Shown one piece after another: positions 13,579 to 14,104 of a DNA stretch of 14,104 bases (within the stretch, counting starts at the first letter, position 1; every line of letters starts with the position of its first letter). The stretch lies in the NCBI GenBank assembly GCA_036522895.1, contig DATDEX010000326.1:1-14104 (forward strand), in the 5' to 3' direction. Below the pieces are notes generated by a model. The model was not told where the DNA came from. It searched no databases and saw nothing but the letters and a program-made list of their open reading frames with translations. The position numbers were made by a program, and so were the translations under genes. This stretch comes from JAIOPA01 sp036522895 (GTDB lineage Bacteria; Eisenbacteria; RBG-16-71-46).

Positions 13579-13906
13579 GAGGGTGCGCGCCGCGCGCGCG
13601 CGGGTTTACGGCCCGCCCGAGGGCGTCGCCGCCGACCTGAAGCTGCACGTCTACGTGTTCGACGTGTTTCACGAGGTGTTCCTGCCCGGGAAGACGTTCG
13701 AGACGATCGAGCGCGCCGTGCAGTTCCAGCGCCACGAGCAGGAACGGATCTACACCGAGCAGGAAGCCGAGCCGGAGCTGTTCGACCTCCCGTTCCTCTC
13801 CAGCGACCCGGACCTGATCGCGAGGGTGGAGCGCGACGCGGAGTACAAGAAGCGCCTCGTGCGCGACCTGAAGAGCGACGCCCGTTCGCGCGGCCGCCGG
13901 CATTGA
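13568..13906 (+). CDS. Hypothetical protein (112 aa) coupled to the HAD gene
   Basis: This is a small soluble protein without signal peptide or membrane segment; I do not recognise its family. The N-terminus is Arg-rich (ERVRAARARVYG). A hydrophobic core follows, LKLHVYVFDVFHEVFLPGKT (24-43), then a charged helical middle with many Glu/Gln and an acidic patch EQEAEPELFDLPF. The C-terminus is basic (KKRLVRDLKSDARSRGRRH) and could bind nucleic acid or be disordered. It overlaps the HAD gene by 11 nt, has a strong ribosome-binding site, and is followed after 12 nt by the epimerase gene. This supports a real, co-expressed gene. Confidence 0.75.
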   Translation: MSTERVRAARARVYGPPEGVAADLKLHVYVFDVFHEVFLPGKTFETIERAVQFQRHEQERIYTEQEAEPELFDLPFLSSDPDLIARVERDAEYKKRLVRDLKSDARSRGRRH

Positions 13907-13918
13907 AAGATTGAGCGC

Positions 13919-14104
13919 GTGCGGCTGCTGACAGCGGCGGAAATGCGTGCCGTGGACCACGCCACGCTCGCCGCCGGCCCCCCGGGCGAAGTCCTCATGC
14001 AGCGCGCCGGGGAGGGCGTCGCGGAGGCGCTCGAACGCCGCTGGGGCTCGCCGCTCGCGTTGCGCGTGCTGGTGCTGGCGGGCGGCGGGAACAACGGCGG
14101 CGAC
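13919..14104 (+). CDS. nnrE: NAD(P)H-hydrate epimerase (YjeF N-terminal domain), N-terminal part
   Basis: The gene is cut by the window edge after 62 codons. From GTG 13919 the protein reads MRLLTAAEMRAVDHATLAAG and continues with a VLMQRAG segment and AGGGNNGGD. This is the classic start of the YjeF_N fold, where TxxEMxxxD and the GxxNNGGDG loop are signature features. The enzyme converts the R epimer of hydrated NADH or NADPH to the S form so that the partner dehydratase (NnrD) can restore the cofactor. In many bacteria the two activities are fused in one protein of about 500 residues; whether that holds here cannot be seen. The ribosome-binding site is weak (GAAAGA). The gene lies 12 nt after the 112-residue gene in the same operon. 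Confidence 0.88.
   Translation, partial: MRLLTAAEMRAVDHATLAAGPPGEVLMQRAGEGVAEALERRWGSPLALRVLVLAGGGNNGGD

Noticed and set aside
1..14104. tRNA, rRNA, riboswitch or phage genes
   Set aside because: Reading both strands showed no tRNA-like cloverleaf, rRNA-like sequence, known riboswitch core or phage-like protein.

Overview
The window is GC-rich and densely coded, apparently from an uncultured bacterium. Two large secreted proteins end in FlgD-like Ig / sorting-type tails, one of them after a long FG-GAP/VCBS array. With the lipoproteins and the high GC, this resembles Candidatus Eisenbacteria or a related lineage near the FCB group. That placement is an inference from gene style; the window holds no rRNA or other phylogenetic marker.

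Layout. Positions 1-12611 are coded on the minus strand and 12823-14104 on the plus strand, with a divergent promoter region between. On the minus strand, in order of transcription, are: a lipoprotein with a Big_5-type Ig-like domain (12611-11361); two overlapping genes for a secreted protein and a lipoprotein that look like diverged paralogues (11237-10047 and 10050-8998); a 793-residue secreted protein with a Ca-binding-type Asp/Gly motif and a FlgD-like tail (8845-6464); an 834-residue secreted protein with fourteen in-register 49-residue FG-GAP/VCBS repeats and a FlgD-like tail (6209-3705); an MrfA/YprA-type DEAD/DEAH helicase with DUF1998 and a four-cysteine cluster (3568-1157); a class I SAM-dependent methyltransferase (803-45); and the first 16 codons of another gene (48-1). 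On the plus strand is a tight run: a HAD-family hydrolase, a 112-residue protein of unknown function, and the N-terminal part of NAD(P)H-hydrate epimerase, cut by the window edge.

How the genes fit together. Most of the window encodes cell-surface or exported proteins of unknown role, bordered by housekeeping genes for DNA repair and metabolite repair. The four genes for exported proteins that begin a transcript have no recognisable Shine-Dalgarno sequence. One of them, at 11237, has a good promoter so close to its ATG that the mRNA may be leaderless. The cytoplasmic genes and the coupled lipoprotein gene mostly have clear ribosome-binding sites.

The most striking non-coding element is a 150-bp nested inverted repeat at 876-1025. 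It has 32-nt G-rich/C-rich arms (31 of 32 pair) enclosing two further hairpins, and sits between the helicase gene and the methyltransferase promoter. I see no tRNA, rRNA, CRISPR array, insertion sequence or phage gene.
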